64,000 nucleotides of DNA from the NCBI GenBank assembly GCA_002591725.1, contig NJAL01000004.1, forward strand, positions 122,036 through 186,035. The letters run 5' to 3'. This DNA comes from Candidatus Didemnitutus mandela. Lineage in GTDB: Bacteria > Verrucomicrobiota > Verrucomicrobiia > Opitutales > Opitutaceae. The stretch's first letter is position 1. Every line of letters begins with the position of its first letter. Under the pieces are notes generated by a model. That model ran no database searches. It had not been told where the DNA came from and worked only from the letters and a program-made list of their open reading frames with translations. Position numbers and translations under genes: made by a program. This document shows positions 27,759 to 40,196 of this stretch, piece by piece.

Positions 27759-30302
27759 ATGCTCGCACCACAAGATCTTCCCATTTATGAGCTTGAGTCG
27801 AGGCTCGTCGTGTTGCTGCGCTCGCAAGGCCGGCTAATCGTGCAGGCGCCGACCGGATCGGGAAAATCTACCCAAGTGCCGCAAATGCTGTTAAATCACG
27901 GTTTTCTTGGCGAAGGCGAGGTCGTGGTTTTGCAGCCACGCCGGTTGGCCGCTCGCATGCTGGCCAAACGTGTTGCTGAAGAAGTGGGCACGCAGCTTGG
28001 AAATCTGGTAGGCTATCAAATCCGGCTGGATTCGCGTGTTTCGGAAAAAACGCGCATCCGTTTTGTGACGGAAGGAATTTTACTGCGGCAGATGGTTTTT
28101 GATTTTACTTTACGCGGTGTTGCGGCTATTGTATTTGACGAGTTCCACGAACGCCACCTCTATGGCGACATTTCCCTTGCCCGTGCAATGCAAATCCAGC
28201 AGGCGAAACGTGATGACCTAAAAATCGTCGTGATGTCCGCCACGTTTGATATCGCTGAGCTCAATAGCTATCTAGCTCCCTGTGGTGTTTTGACTTCGCA
28301 AGGCCGCACGTTTCCGGTTACGGTTGAATACTTACCGAACCCGGTCAACTTCGAACACGACCCTGTTTGGACTGTCGCAGCAGGTGAGTGTGAGCGTGTG
28401 GCCGTGCAGACTGCTGGCGATCTGCTGGTCTTCATGCCGGGTGTCTACGAGATCAATCGAACAGTGCAGGAGGTTCAGGGGTCGCGCGTGCTGCGGGATT
28501 TCATTTGCTTCCCGCTCCATGGCGAACTGGAGCCCGAGCAGCAGGACTGCGCTGTTGCGTGCTACGAGGCGCGAAAGATCATCGTCTCGACCAACGTGGC
28601 GGAAGCTTCGCTTACCATCGACGGTATCACGGCAGTAATCGACAGTGGGCTCGCGCGGGTGGCGCGGTTCGATCCGAATCGGGGTATCAATACATTGTTG
28701 ATTAAAAAAATTTCCGTGGCCTCCTCCGACCAGCGCGCTGGCCGCGCTGGCCGCACGGCTCCTGGCGTTTGTGTGCGGCTTTGGACGGAACGCGAGCAGG
28801 CCCAGCGGCTGTTGCAGGAACTGCCGGAAGTGAAGCGGCTTGATCTCACGGAAGTCGTGCTGATGCTGAAGGCCTCCGCCATCGACAACACCGTGAGTTT
28901 CCCCTGGCTCGAAAAACCGGAACCGAAAGCGCTGGATCGGGCGGAAACCCTGCTGGAAGATCTGGGCGCTCTGCACGGAACGAGAAAGGTAATTACCGAC
29001 GTCGGCCGCAAAATGCTGCGTTTCCCTGTGCACCCGCGTTATGCGCGCATGCTTCTCGCGGCCCAGAGCTATGGCTGTGTGCGCCAGATTGCGCTGATTG
29101 CAGCGTTGACGCAGGGGCGGAATTTCCTTCTGCGCAATATTGACAAAAAAATGGAGGAAGCCCGCGAGGAATTGCTGGGGGAGGAGCGCGAGTCCGATTT
29201 TTTTCTCCTCATGCGAGCGTGGCGTTATGTCGATAAAGCCAACTACAACTTGGATACGTGCCATCGTCTCGGGATTCATGTGCAGGGAGTCCGACGGGTT
29301 GGACTGCTGTTCGAACAGTTTTTGGAAATCGCTGCGGCCGAGAAGTTGGACACCATTGAACAGCGAATCGACGGCACGGCTGTGCGCAAATGCGTGCTGC
29401 TCGGCTTCAGCGACCAGCTCGCCCGCCGGATCGACCGGGGCACGCTCCGTTGCGAACTTGTGCACCAGCGCCGAGGTATGCTTTCACGTGAAAGCGCTGT
29501 GCAGAAGGCACCGTTGCTCGTGGCCACCGAGATCACCGAGGTCGAGTACCGCGGCAAAGTGACCACACTGCTCGGGCTTTGTACTAGCGTGGAGATGGCG
29601 TGGCTGAAGGAGCTGTTCCCTGGGGATTTTACCGACGCCAGTGGCGTGTTTTACGACGAAACGCAGCGTCGAGTGCTGGCGCGCAAAGAACAGCGCTTTC
29701 GCGATCTGGTGCTCGAATCAAAACAGACGGAGAAGGAGCCTGCCGCCGGCGAAGCGGCCGCAATCCTTACGCGCAAAGTCCTGACCGGGCACATCGAGCT
29801 CGGCGAATGGAACGAATCCGTGGAAGCTTGGATCACACGGGTAAACTGCCTTGCGAAATGGTGGCCAGAGCTCGAAGTAACCCCAGTTACGAACGCCAGT
29901 CGTGCTACCTTGGTTGAACAAGTCTGCTATGGCAGCTACAGCGCGCGGGAGCTGCGCGACAAACCAGTGATGCCTATTTTGCGCGACTGGTTGCTGCCGG
30001 AGCAACTGGCGGTGCTCGACAAATATTTGCCTGAGCGCATCCTCATGGCGAACGGTCGCAAAGCACGCATGGCCTATTCCAAGGCCGGTCCGCCCGTCCT
30101 TAGGGCCCGCATTCAGGAGTTATATGGCGTTGACTCCAAGCTCTCCTTGGGACAAGGCCGCGTGCCGGTCAAAATCGAGGTGCTCGGGCCAAATCAACAG
30201 CCAGTTCAGGTGACGGACGATCTCTCTAACTTCTGGCGTGAACAGTACCCTAAGATCAAAGCGGAGCTTTCTCGACGCTACCCATGCCACGAGTGGCATT
30301 AG
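27759..30302 (+). CDS. hrpB: ATP-dependent RNA helicase HrpB
   Basis: DEAH-type helicase of the HrpA/HrpB family. The 847-residue protein has Walker A APTGSGKST (residues 30-38), the family's DEFH box (127-130, in VFDEFHERH), SAT motif MSATFD, the helicase C-terminal domain with STNVAEASLTIDG and SSDQRAGRAGRTAPG, then the HA2 domain and the HrpB-specific C-terminal extension. ATG at 27759 (MLAPQDLPIYELE) fits the family start; the frame is open 66 bp further upstream. Its cellular role in most bacteria is poorly defined, so its full preservation among so many dead genes is notable. Confidence 0.95.
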   Translation: MLAPQDLPIYELESRLVVLLRSQGRLIVQAPTGSGKSTQVPQMLLNHGFLGEGEVVVLQPRRLAARMLAKRVAEEVGTQLGNLVGYQIRLDSRVSEKTRIRFVTEGILLRQMVFDFTLRGVAAIVFDEFHERHLYGDISLARAMQIQQAKRDDLKIVVMSATFDIAELNSYLAPCGVLTSQGRTFPVTVEYLPNPVNFEHDPVWTVAAGECERVAVQTAGDLLVFMPGVYEINRTVQEVQGSRVLRDFICFPLHGELEPEQQDCAVACYEARKIIVSTNVAEASLTIDGITAVIDSGLARVARFDPNRGINTLLIKKISVASSDQRAGRAGRTAPGVCVRLWTEREQAQRLLQELPEVKRLDLTEVVLMLKASAIDNTVSFPWLEKPEPKALDRAETLLEDLGALHGTRKVITDVGRKMLRFPVHPRYARMLLAAQSYGCVRQIALIAALTQGRNFLLRNIDKKMEEAREELLGEERESDFFLLMRAWRYVDKANYNLDTCHRLGIHVQGVRRVGLLFEQFLEIAAAEKLDTIEQRIDGTAVRKCVLLGFSDQLARRIDRGTLRCELVHQRRGMLSRESAVQKAPLLVATEITEVEYRGKVTTLLGLCTSVEMAWLKELFPGDFTDASGVFYDETQRRVLARKEQRFRDLVLESKQTEKEPAAGEAAAILTRKVLTGHIELGEWNESVEAWITRVNCLAKWWPELEVTPVTNASRATLVEQVCYGSYSARELRDKPVMPILRDWLLPEQLAVLDKYLPERILMANGRKARMAYSKAGPPVLRARIQELYGVDSKLSLGQGRVPVKIEVLGPNQQPVQVTDDLSNFWREQYPKIKAELSRRYPCHEWH

Positions 30303-30760
30303 ACAGCCGGATCAGCGGCCAGCGGCTGGCGGGGGGCTCGTGGATTTTTGCGGCATTGGCCTTTTGCGGCGATTCAGACTCAGGGGGCATGTGTAGCGTA
30401 AGCTGATTTGGCTGCGTTGTATTCCGCGTGTACAGTTATTAGTTGTTCCGGCCGGCACGCTTGGCCGTCGAGAGTTCAGCCATCAGCATTTCGGTTAAGC
30501 GCGGCTTGAATCGGTTCTTTTGGTGTCGGGACGCGAAGGGGGAGCGTTGGAAGGAAGTCCGATGCGGTGCTAGGTTTCCCTGGCTAGGCAGGATGGGTAT
30601 CAGATGCTAGCGAAAAACGTGGAATGAATGTTTGCCAGTGCGGCGTCCTAAGTGTGGTTGCGCTTTTGATTTGGTTTGAATTTCGTTTCTCACGATTCAA
30701 GGGGAATCGTGGAACCTGTTTTGTGGATCATATGCACTAGCTGCGCTTGCTGTGAGCGGT
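30303..30760. other. Degenerate DNA between hrpB and the dnaE2 remnant
   Basis: Probably the eroded 3' third of dnaE2 (minus strand), but I could not align any segment with confidence. Confidence 0.35.
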
Positions 30761-32250
30761 CATAGGGCGGCTTTGCTTTCACCGGCGGAGCGGTGCGCAC
30801 AGATTTTGACGATTTCTTGTAGGACAGCCATTATGCCGAGGCCGAAGAAATCGATTCTAGCGATGCCAAAGATTCTCATAGTTATCTTTTTCTTGCTGGC
30901 ATAAGCTGCGGTCGGGTATTCTGGCCGGCTGCGCGGTACGGTTTTGTCAAACTGGCCCTTGGCAGATCACCATGTCGCCGGGAATGCTGGCTGAGTTGGC
31001 GCTTGGAGACCTTGGTGAAGGTGCTCGAGTGTGAATATCGCCCATAATCGCGGGCGCCTGGCGCCCAGGCGGGGCTATTTTTAGCTATTTCTGAATAGTC
31101 AGCGTCTTGGGAAATAGGGTCGAGTTCGTCCTCACCGAAAACGGACACCTTGCCAACTTTGCGGATTGTTCTGCGGCTGCGGTAGGTGATGGGTGGCAGC
31201 GCTGCGGCGGCTGTAGCGCTGATTAGACTTTCTGGATGATCTTTTCGTGTTATTTGGCTACTCGGAAACCTATCTAAATCGATGTCTGGCTAGGATGGTT
31301 TACCGTCACAGCCTACGCGACTGTCATTAAAAAAACATCGAGAAGTAGCCGGTGTTTTATGGGACATCACCGCAGCGATGCTGCAGGTTTTGCACGAGGA
31401 TGTTGTTTCCACTGGCCTAGTGACAGATACCTAAAGCGGTGAGAAAATAGTCGGAGGACTTTAGATGTGCGATGAACGCGAGCTCGCGATCGACTTGCGC
31501 CCGTAGCCCGGGTGTAACGGGCATCCTCGACACGCTACGGGAAAAGGGGATAAAAAAAGCTTTCCATCGATTTGGCGGCCAGAGCAGGAAACGAAGGAAA
31601 GAAGGAAACTCGTGGCCGAGGCTTTGCAGTGTGAACTCGAGCTGCTGTTTTAGCCGGACGGAGTTTTTTAGTGTTTCCGGCTAGGTTGGTAAACAGCTTT
31701 TGTATCGTGTTCGGCGACTTGAGTGCTTGCTGTTCGTTGACCTCTAGTTGTCGTCTGATCGAGTTGAGATTGTTGTGCAGGTAGGCAAAACGTCTGAGGA
31801 TGTGGTGGTCAGCGTGTGCGTAGTTCACGAGGTTGGCCGCGGCGAAGCCGAACATTCGCAGTTGCGTGAGTCGGGCGTAGCTTTTTTAATCAGCAGTGAG
31901 AGTGTAAAATCGACAGCGAGTAATGCGGTTCTGACTTCCTTTTAGAGAACGGCGTTTTGGTGTGCAGATCAGAGCGTCGGGAAAGTGCCCGATGGCTTGC
32001 GGGGCTGCTATGCCGGCGGTGCAGACTGGTGGACTGATTTCGAGCACGAGGCATAGTTTCGCACTGGGAACGGAAGACCACGGCGTTTGCACGACGAGCG
32101 CTACATCCGTGGGTTCCACGGTGATAACATTGCAGGCTGGAAATCTTTTCAATCGGCTAGTAGCGTCTGGCGGAGATCGAGGAGGGGGCGACCGAAATTG
32201 GCGTTGCGGGCGAAAAGATCGGTCGCCTGCAATGCTTGATCCATGCTCTG
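30760..32250 (-). pseudogene. dnaE2: dnaE2 pseudogene (error-prone DNA polymerase)
   Basis: Minus-strand pieces fall in the order of DnaE2/ImuC: LEFTLQSLGHEFPSFF near 31600, then RAQVDRELAFIAHLKSSDYF and a NILVQ fragment (normally followed by GRGSAANS) near 31400-31500, KPSWPDID and EKIIQKV near 31230-31290, VSVFGEDELDPIS near 31110-31145, LSQHS with GDMVICQG-like reading near 30960-30990, and FFGLGIMAVLQEIVKICAH near 30795-30850. Stops and frameshifts are everywhere, and large parts are deleted. The N-terminal part (31860-32250) is only faintly readable. It lies downstream of the lexA remnant on the same strand, the arrangement of lexA-imuA-imuB-dnaE2 mutagenesis cassettes. Confidence 0.9.
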
Positions 32251-32265
32251 GCAACGCTTCCAGAC

Positions 32266-32289
32266 CAAGTTCACAAGTTCACAAGTTCG
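32266..32289. repeat. 8-bp tandem repeat, three copies
   Basis: CAAGTTCA repeats three times with one end mismatch, inside the wreckage between the lexA and dnaE2 remnants. Confidence 0.8.
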
Positions 32290-32604
32290 TTCGCAGGATA
32301 TGAACACGGGTCAAAGTCATCGGTGCTATTGGTCAGCGCCATGCGCTGGTGCGTGTGGCGGGTGACATGTAGCAACCGACAGAAGAAAAATTGTCCAACC
32401 GCAACTCGGTGCAGTGCAGACAGTTTCGGTTACGGCTCTGAGGGGGAAGGCCGCTGTTGGTAAGTTCATCGATTATGGGGAGTCCGGTGGCCAGCGAACT
32501 GGAACGCGGTTAGGAAGCGTTTGGCGAGCAGATGTCGGAGCGTAGCTGGTTTTCCCAGTGCGGCGCATGGAGAAGCGGCGGAAAAATTTTTAATTCGAGT
32601 GTGT

Positions 32605-33130
32605 TCAAAGGAGGCTAGTCACCACGCTTTGAATGACGATTCCCCTGGCAGGAAGAAGACCCGGAATAGCACGGATTTTTGGTGTGAAGAAACGGCTGGC
32701 TTTGGGTGAGAAAAACGTGTTGCCATCGAAGCTGTAGGTGCTTGCCATCGAGTTGCCTGCGTACACGAAACACGAAAATCCTGGCGCTTGGCGCGAAGCA
32801 AAAGGTGGTTGTATCGAAGGAGGGCGTAGCTGTCGGCTTCTTGCTTATTGGTAACGGGCGGGCCGGCGGGAATGATACCGTAAAGTGGGACGCGGTCTCG
32901 CGTGGCTGGTCGGGCTTTTTGTTGCGGATTGAGGAAAGTCCGGGGTTCCCAGACGATGCGATTCAAGGGCGCTTTTTCTTCGATAGCACGGAAGTGATGG
33001 GTAATGGCAAAGGGGCTTGCAAATCTGAAGTGGATCTTGGCTTCGTGGCTCGTTGGGGTGATGGCCATAATGGGTGTTATACGCCTGTATTGAAGTCGAA
33101 CAGGCAGAAGCGAATGTATAGTGTTCAAAT
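32605..33130 (-). pseudogene. lexA: lexA-like repressor pseudogene
   Basis: The minus strand reads a winged-helix DNA-binding segment (FRFASPFAITHHFRAIEE followed by PLNRIVWEPRTFLNP), the autoproteolysis-domain start RDRVPLYGIIPAGPPV, an eroded stretch where the catalytic serine motif should be, then ALIDGNTFFSPKASRFF-like and ARGIVIQSVVTSLL ending at TGA 32605-32607. This matches the LexA order: recognition helix, cleavage/protease domain, C-terminal strand. Frame changes and loss of the serine region show it is dead. It heads the same-strand dnaE2 remnant, so the SOS-induced mutagenesis unit is gone. Confidence 0.82.
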
Positions 33131-35116
33131 TAAAACACTAATCGCGCTAGAGTAAGAGAGAATGTTAGAATTTCTCAACTTCTTTAAATTTAAATTGCGG
33201 TGGCTGCGCGGCTAGCTTTTGGCGTTGATTAATGCCAAATCCATGAACGCTGGCTGTGGGTTGGTAAGTTACCGTATTTGAGCCAAACACTAGGCTAGTG
33301 ACAGCTGTGAGGTGGCGCTTGTAGAGTTTGAGCGGTTTGCTGCTGAGCGTGTAGCGGGTACTGTAAAATTACTGTTGTGTTACATATTACATTACTGTTG
33401 TATTACTGTTGTGCGAGTTAGTTGGGTACGGGGGGTAGGGCGGCACCGTGATCGACCGTGATACTCTTGTCGGCTTCGACTGAAAGCCCCAGTAAATCTA
33501 CGGCGTTGTAGCACGTGTTGGCGTTGGTGACTTTGAGCCAGTCGGCGCCGGGAAGTTTGGAATGGAAGCTCGTGAAACGGGTAGCTACGATCTATATAGA
33601 CATCTTTCTCTTTTTTGGTTTTGATCTCGAGATAGACTATCGCAGTTGTTCAAATTGTTGCAATTTAATGGTTTGAAAATCTGACGGCTTCGCCTGGCGG
33701 CAGAGCGACTAGCTGGCCTTGTGGCTTGGAGGGTAGCAGGAACGCTGGCTAAGATGGGAACCGTGCCAGGCGCAGTATACGTGACGGGACTGAACGCTCG
33801 CAGGTTGCAGGCCTTCGCTGCGGACGCGCGCTGGTGTCGGTGCCAGGCTTGAACAGACTGCGGAGCACGATGCGGTTGGTTCTGGGGATGAGGTTGCTCG
33901 TGGAATGGATTTTGCTAGCGTTTTTTCCCAGACAGAGAATCTGATGCTCGCGGTACCAGGAGCTGAGACGTTTCTCGCTCGCGAGTCGGTGCCGGCCAAC
34001 TCACTCAGTGAGGTTACGAAATCCCTGCATCGATTCGCTGAATCATTTTTAGGTGGAGGTTTATCCGCCGGCCTGCGGTCGAGCGACCTGAAACTCCGCC
34101 GAACATGCTACAGCCCGGTTTGTTACCGAACTTACAGTCAAGTAGCATCGCTGGCGTTCTTAAGAATACCGGCTGGACCGACGGGATTTTTGTGGAACGA
34201 CAGCTCGCTGCGATGGATATGTCCGAGGCAAAAGTGGCAACTAGAAAAGCGCGAAAGACATGATGGCCGCTGCAAAAAATTGCGAAGAACGTTCAAAATG
34301 CCCGAGCCGTCGGAGTCCCAATACGGCACTTTATCGGCGGGTATTTCTCAGTTGATGTACCAAAAAAGCGGCGATCTTTGCTTCTTGGATAGGGTAACGC
34401 GGGGCCGTAGGTTTGGCAGATACATCATTGTATCTGCAGAGTTTCCACATCTGGCCGCTGGCTGCGAGCCCATGCGTAAAGAATAGAATAGCACTGTCTT
34501 GATGCGTTACACTGGAGCGAACCGCGCTGTCTTCCGAATCGTGGTTGGCGATGTGAAACGAGCTTTGTTGTTGGCGTGATTAACGGCTACCTTACAGAAG
34601 CGCAATTCGCTTCCGGTCCTTCGCGGCTCTAACACCAAGAGCTTTTGGTTCATCATGTTATCGATGATGGCGGAAAATTCCCAACAGCGGCGTGCATTGC
34701 AAAACTGCAGGGAACTCACGTTAGCGTTGCAGCGTTTGGTGAGCGAGGTAGTGCCGGTAAGAGTACAGTACATCGCGATAGGTCGGATTATGGGTGAGGG
34801 TGATCCCGCAGGCCATTGCCGAAGCTGCAGAAAAGCATGAAACCGATATCATGGCTTCGGATGTTATTTTTCTGGTTTGATCAGAGCGGTTTGTTTTCCG
34901 CGTCCGGACGTGTCAGCTGGCATCTTGGGGTGGCTTTTAACAGATACTATATAGAATAGATAGAGTGAACCTGAGAAAAAATTACTGGTCCAATAGTTAT
35001 AGTTCGATTTTGATGGTGGCGAGTTTCTGTTTTAAAAGGTGTACGACAGGGTACGTCATCGTCGAGTAGGTGGGCGAACCCCCAATCTTGGAGCAAGGCC
35101 GCACTGGCAAAGAAGG
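33131..35116. other. About 2 kb of unread degenerate DNA
   Basis: Plus-strand frames contain long semi-open pieces, for example LPNLQSSSIAGVLKNTGW with TDGIFVERQLAAMDMSEA near 34120-34250, and HHVIDDGG...GTHVSVAAFGERGS near 34650-34760. These look like real coding fossils, but I do not recognise the families; the second faintly recalls the N-terminal domain of type II/IV secretion ATPases. An 11-bp element (ATTACTGTTGT) occurs at 33368-33378 and twice in tandem at 33391-33412. Confidence 0.4.
33391..33412. repeat. 11-bp tandem repeat
   Basis: ATTACTGTTGT is present twice head to tail, with a third identical copy 12 bp upstream at 33368-33378. Confidence 0.85.
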
Positions 35117-37123
<2,007 letters not shown>

Positions 37124-37216
37124 AAGGGAGAATGCGAACAGTCTTGGTTAAGCTTGCTTTTTATTGGAGGGCTTCGATTAATCGCTCTTTTATTTTTTAA
37201 AACCCGCCAAGAATCA

Positions 37217-37549
37217 ATGACTAAAGTGTTGCTTTTCCTTGCCCAAACTCAATCCACTGCTTCCACTTTCCCTGGCGGCTTTGGTGCTTTGATGCAGTTT
37301 ATTCCTCTCATTTTGATGCTTGGCGCGATGTATTTTCTCCTGATTGCCCCCCAGCGAAAAAAACAGAAAGAACACGAAAAAATGCTGAAGACTTTGAAGG
37401 CAGGCGACGAGATTATTACTACTGGCGGACTCTACGCAACGATTACCACCGTGCGCGACGATTGTTTTGTCGTCCGAATTGGTGAGAACAAAGTCGGTCT
37501 CAGGAAAGGCTTTATAAACCAGCTGGTGAAACGCGGCGACGCAGCCTAA
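37217..37549 (+). CDS. yajC: Sec translocon accessory subunit YajC
   Basis: Small inner-membrane partner of SecDF in the Sec holotranslocon. The 110-residue protein has one membrane helix (FIPLILMLGAMYFLLIAP, residues 28-45), then the typical QRKKQKEHEKML and LKAGDEIITTGGLYATI. ATG at 37217 is the natural start. It lies 94 bp upstream of secDF on the same strand, the common gene order. Confidence 0.95.
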   Translation: MTKVLLFLAQTQSTASTFPGGFGALMQFIPLILMLGAMYFLLIAPQRKKQKEHEKMLKTLKAGDEIITTGGLYATITTVRDDCFVVRIGENKVGLRKGFINQLVKRGDAA

Positions 37550-37643
37550 GTATTAGCAGTATTAGTATTCAGCGTGATTTTCTTTTCGTCCATTTATCGC
37601 CTCGTGCGTGGGTGGGGTGGGCGGCTTTAACAATTACTAATCC

Positions 37644-40187
37644 ATGCTTTTTCGTAAACGCTGGAAAATAACTCTGTCCGCTGCACTCGTGTTGTGGGCA
37701 GTTTTTACCCTAATTCCGTTGAGGGACCAGGAGCTTGGTTTCTACGTTAAAAACCACGTTTCCGCCAAAACGGAGGTTTTCTCCAAGCTTATGGCGCAAG
37801 TTGATGAGCGCATCCAAAAAGGCCAGGCTCCGAGTGTTTATGTGGCGCTCAAGCAAATAGGCCACGAACAGAAGCTCGACCTCTCGCAATTCTTCCCCGA
37901 TATCCGCTTCGAGGCTACGCTACACAACGTCGACAAGCGCAACCAAATCCTTCTCGACGAACTGCTGCGCCGTTCCAAAGGCCGCCTCCAACTAGGCCTC
38001 GACCTCAAAGGCGGCGTTGCTTTCACACTCGAAGTCGACCCCCACGTTGCGAACAAAGGCGACCAGCGTGTTCGCAAGGAGAAGCTCGACAAGGCGATGG
38101 AAATTATCGGCGCTCGCGTAAACTACCTCGGCGTTGCCGAGCCAATCATTCGTGCTATCGGCGAAAACCGCATCGAAGTGCAGATGCCTGGCGTTTCGAC
38201 GAATGACAATCCCGAGGTCGTGAATAGCCTCAAGAAACCTGCTCGCCTCGATTTCCGCATCGTTAACCCAATCGTGGCTCCACCGTTGCCCGCTCCCGCC
38301 GGCTACGAAGCGATGAACATTCATTACGAAGGCCGCCAAGGGCAGGACTATGCCGAGGACCTTTATGTGAAATGCGTCCCGGAAATGACTGGCGAAGGCG
38401 TTTCTGAGGCTTACCCGGTGGTGGATGAGTTTAGCCGCTACAAGATCATCCTGAAGTTCAAAAAGGAAGGACGTGCGCGTTTTGCACAAGTGACCAAGGA
38501 AGTTGCTAAGGAAAGCCAGTACTCAGGTGCCCGCGGTCGCCTCGCGATTGTGCTCGACGGAAAACTTTATTCTGCTCCTGGAATCGAAAAGGAAATCGAC
38601 AGCGATACCGCCGAGATAAGCGGCTCATTTTCGCGCCGCGAAGCGATCGATCTCGCGAATGTGTTGAATAACCCGTTGGATCTTCCGCTCCAGGTCAAGC
38701 AGCAATACGAGGTCGGCCCCTCGCTTGCGGCTGACGCCGTCTCCAGCGGCGTTCGCGCTTCTATCATCGGGGCTACGGCGGTCGCTGCTTTCATGGTGAT
38801 GTTCTATACTATCGGCGGCTTCGTTGCCATCGCCTCGTTGGCGGTCAACATTCTCATCATTTTGGGCGTCATGGCTAGCCTTGGAGCGACGATGACGTTG
38901 CCTGGCCTCGCTGGCATTGTGCTCACGATTGGCATGGCGGTCGACGCGAATATCCTGATCTTCGAACGCATGCGTGAAGAGCTGGCGAAAGATAAGACAA
39001 TCACGACGGCTAGTCAAAGCGGCTTCCTAAAGGCGCTCCCTACGATTCTCGATGCACACTTGGTGCAGCTTATCATCTGCGCGATCATGATCTGGCTCGG
39101 CACTGGCCCGATCAAAGGTTTCGGCGTTACGTTGGCGATCGGCGTGCTTTCCACGCTTTTTTCCGTGCTGATCACTGGGCACTTGTTCATGGAGTTGCTC
39201 GTCCACTCGGGCGCTGTGAAGAAGATTAAGATGTTCCGGATGATTAACGATTTGCACGTCGATTTCATAAAGTATGGCAAGGCCTGTTTCATCGCCTCGT
39301 GGCTGGTCTTGTTTCTCGGTGTTGGCGTTATCCTCTACAAGGGCGACCGAGTTTATGGCGTCGATTTCTCCGGTGGGGACCTGGTCCAGGTCAATTTCTC
39401 CCAAAAGCTCAATCTCACAAAAATTCGCGAGGTAGCGAGCCGCGCCGGAATCGGTGAGGTGATCCTGAATTACGTCAGCCAGCTCGGCAGCGACAAGGAA
39501 CAGCTCAGCATGGAAACACCCTATGGCCAATCAGACACGCTCTTCAATGCACTTGTTACGACCTATCCGAATGCGGGTTTGGAAAAAGCCGCTACGAGCC
39601 AGATCGGTCCCTCGATTGGTAAGGAAATTGAATTAAATGCGCTTCTTGCTGTCGGTGTGTCCATGGCAACGATCCTAATCTATATCGCCTTCCGTTTCGA
39701 GCTTGGTTTTGGCATTGGCGCTATGTTCTCCTCGTTACATGACATTCTTATGACCATCGGCATTTTCGTACTTTTCGGACATCAATTTTCGGCTCCAATG
39801 GTCGCGGCGATCCTTTGCATTGCCGGTTATTCTATCAATGAAACGGTGGTTGTCTTCGACCGTATCCGTGAGGAATTGAAATTGAACCCAACGGGTTCCC
39901 TGCGCGACGTTGTTAACAGCGCAATTCGCAAAGTCTTCGCTCGCACAATCATGACGGCAACGACGACATTGCTTGCGACGCTTTCGCTCCTGGCCTTCGG
40001 CGGCGGCGTGCTGCGCGATATCTCCTTCACCTTTCTCGTTGGGATCATAACCTCGACATTCTCGGCCATCTTTATTGCTTCCCAGGTGTTCTACTGGTGG
40101 CACAAGGGCGACCGCAAGCACGTCGAGGCACATCAGGGTGTCGGACTGAAATACCAGCTGGCTGCCTCCTCCCGCTCCTCGCAATAA
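37644..40187 (+). CDS. secDF: Protein translocase SecD-SecF fusion
   Basis: Uses the proton-motive force to pull secreted proteins across the inner membrane after SecYEG. The 847-residue protein joins SecD (first helix near residue 10, periplasmic P1 head with LGLDLKGGVAFTLEV, then five helices around GMAVDANILIFERMREEL) to SecF (from about residue 535, with GVDFSGGDLVQV and the SINETVVVFDRIREEL signature). About twelve membrane helices in total. SecDF fusions of this size are usual in Verrucomicrobia and several other phyla. Together with yajC and lgt it shows that protein export is maintained. Confidence 0.96.
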   Translation: MLFRKRWKITLSAALVLWAVFTLIPLRDQELGFYVKNHVSAKTEVFSKLMAQVDERIQKGQAPSVYVALKQIGHEQKLDLSQFFPDIRFEATLHNVDKRNQILLDELLRRSKGRLQLGLDLKGGVAFTLEVDPHVANKGDQRVRKEKLDKAMEIIGARVNYLGVAEPIIRAIGENRIEVQMPGVSTNDNPEVVNSLKKPARLDFRIVNPIVAPPLPAPAGYEAMNIHYEGRQGQDYAEDLYVKCVPEMTGEGVSEAYPVVDEFSRYKIILKFKKEGRARFAQVTKEVAKESQYSGARGRLAIVLDGKLYSAPGIEKEIDSDTAEISGSFSRREAIDLANVLNNPLDLPLQVKQQYEVGPSLAADAVSSGVRASIIGATAVAAFMVMFYTIGGFVAIASLAVNILIILGVMASLGATMTLPGLAGIVLTIGMAVDANILIFERMREELAKDKTITTASQSGFLKALPTILDAHLVQLIICAIMIWLGTGPIKGFGVTLAIGVLSTLFSVLITGHLFMELLVHSGAVKKIKMFRMINDLHVDFIKYGKACFIASWLVLFLGVGVILYKGDRVYGVDFSGGDLVQVNFSQKLNLTKIREVASRAGIGEVILNYVSQLGSDKEQLSMETPYGQSDTLFNALVTTYPNAGLEKAATSQIGPSIGKEIELNALLAVGVSMATILIYIAFRFELGFGIGAMFSSLHDILMTIGIFVLFGHQFSAPMVAAILCIAGYSINETVVVFDRIREELKLNPTGSLRDVVNSAIRKVFARTIMTATTTLLATLSLLAFGGGVLRDISFTFLVGIITSTFSAIFIASQVFYWWHKGDRKHVEAHQGVGLKYQLAASSRSSQ

Positions 40188-40196
40188 CCGAATGAA

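Noticed and set aside
32925..32960. Plus-strand GAGGAAAGTCCGGGGTTCCC resembling the start of bacterial RNase P RNA
   Set aside because: No matching 3' half or conserved ACAGAA-type element follows, and the same bases on the minus strand encode part of the lexA-like remnant, which explains them.
33905..34486. A 193-codon open frame as a gene
   Set aside because: Its composition is unlike a folded protein, while a neighbouring frame carries the more protein-like fragments; likely a shadow of a fossil.
34640..34780. Type II/IV secretion ATPase N-terminal domain
   Set aside because: The similarity (HHVIDDGG...GTHVSVAAF) is faint and no Walker motifs follow.
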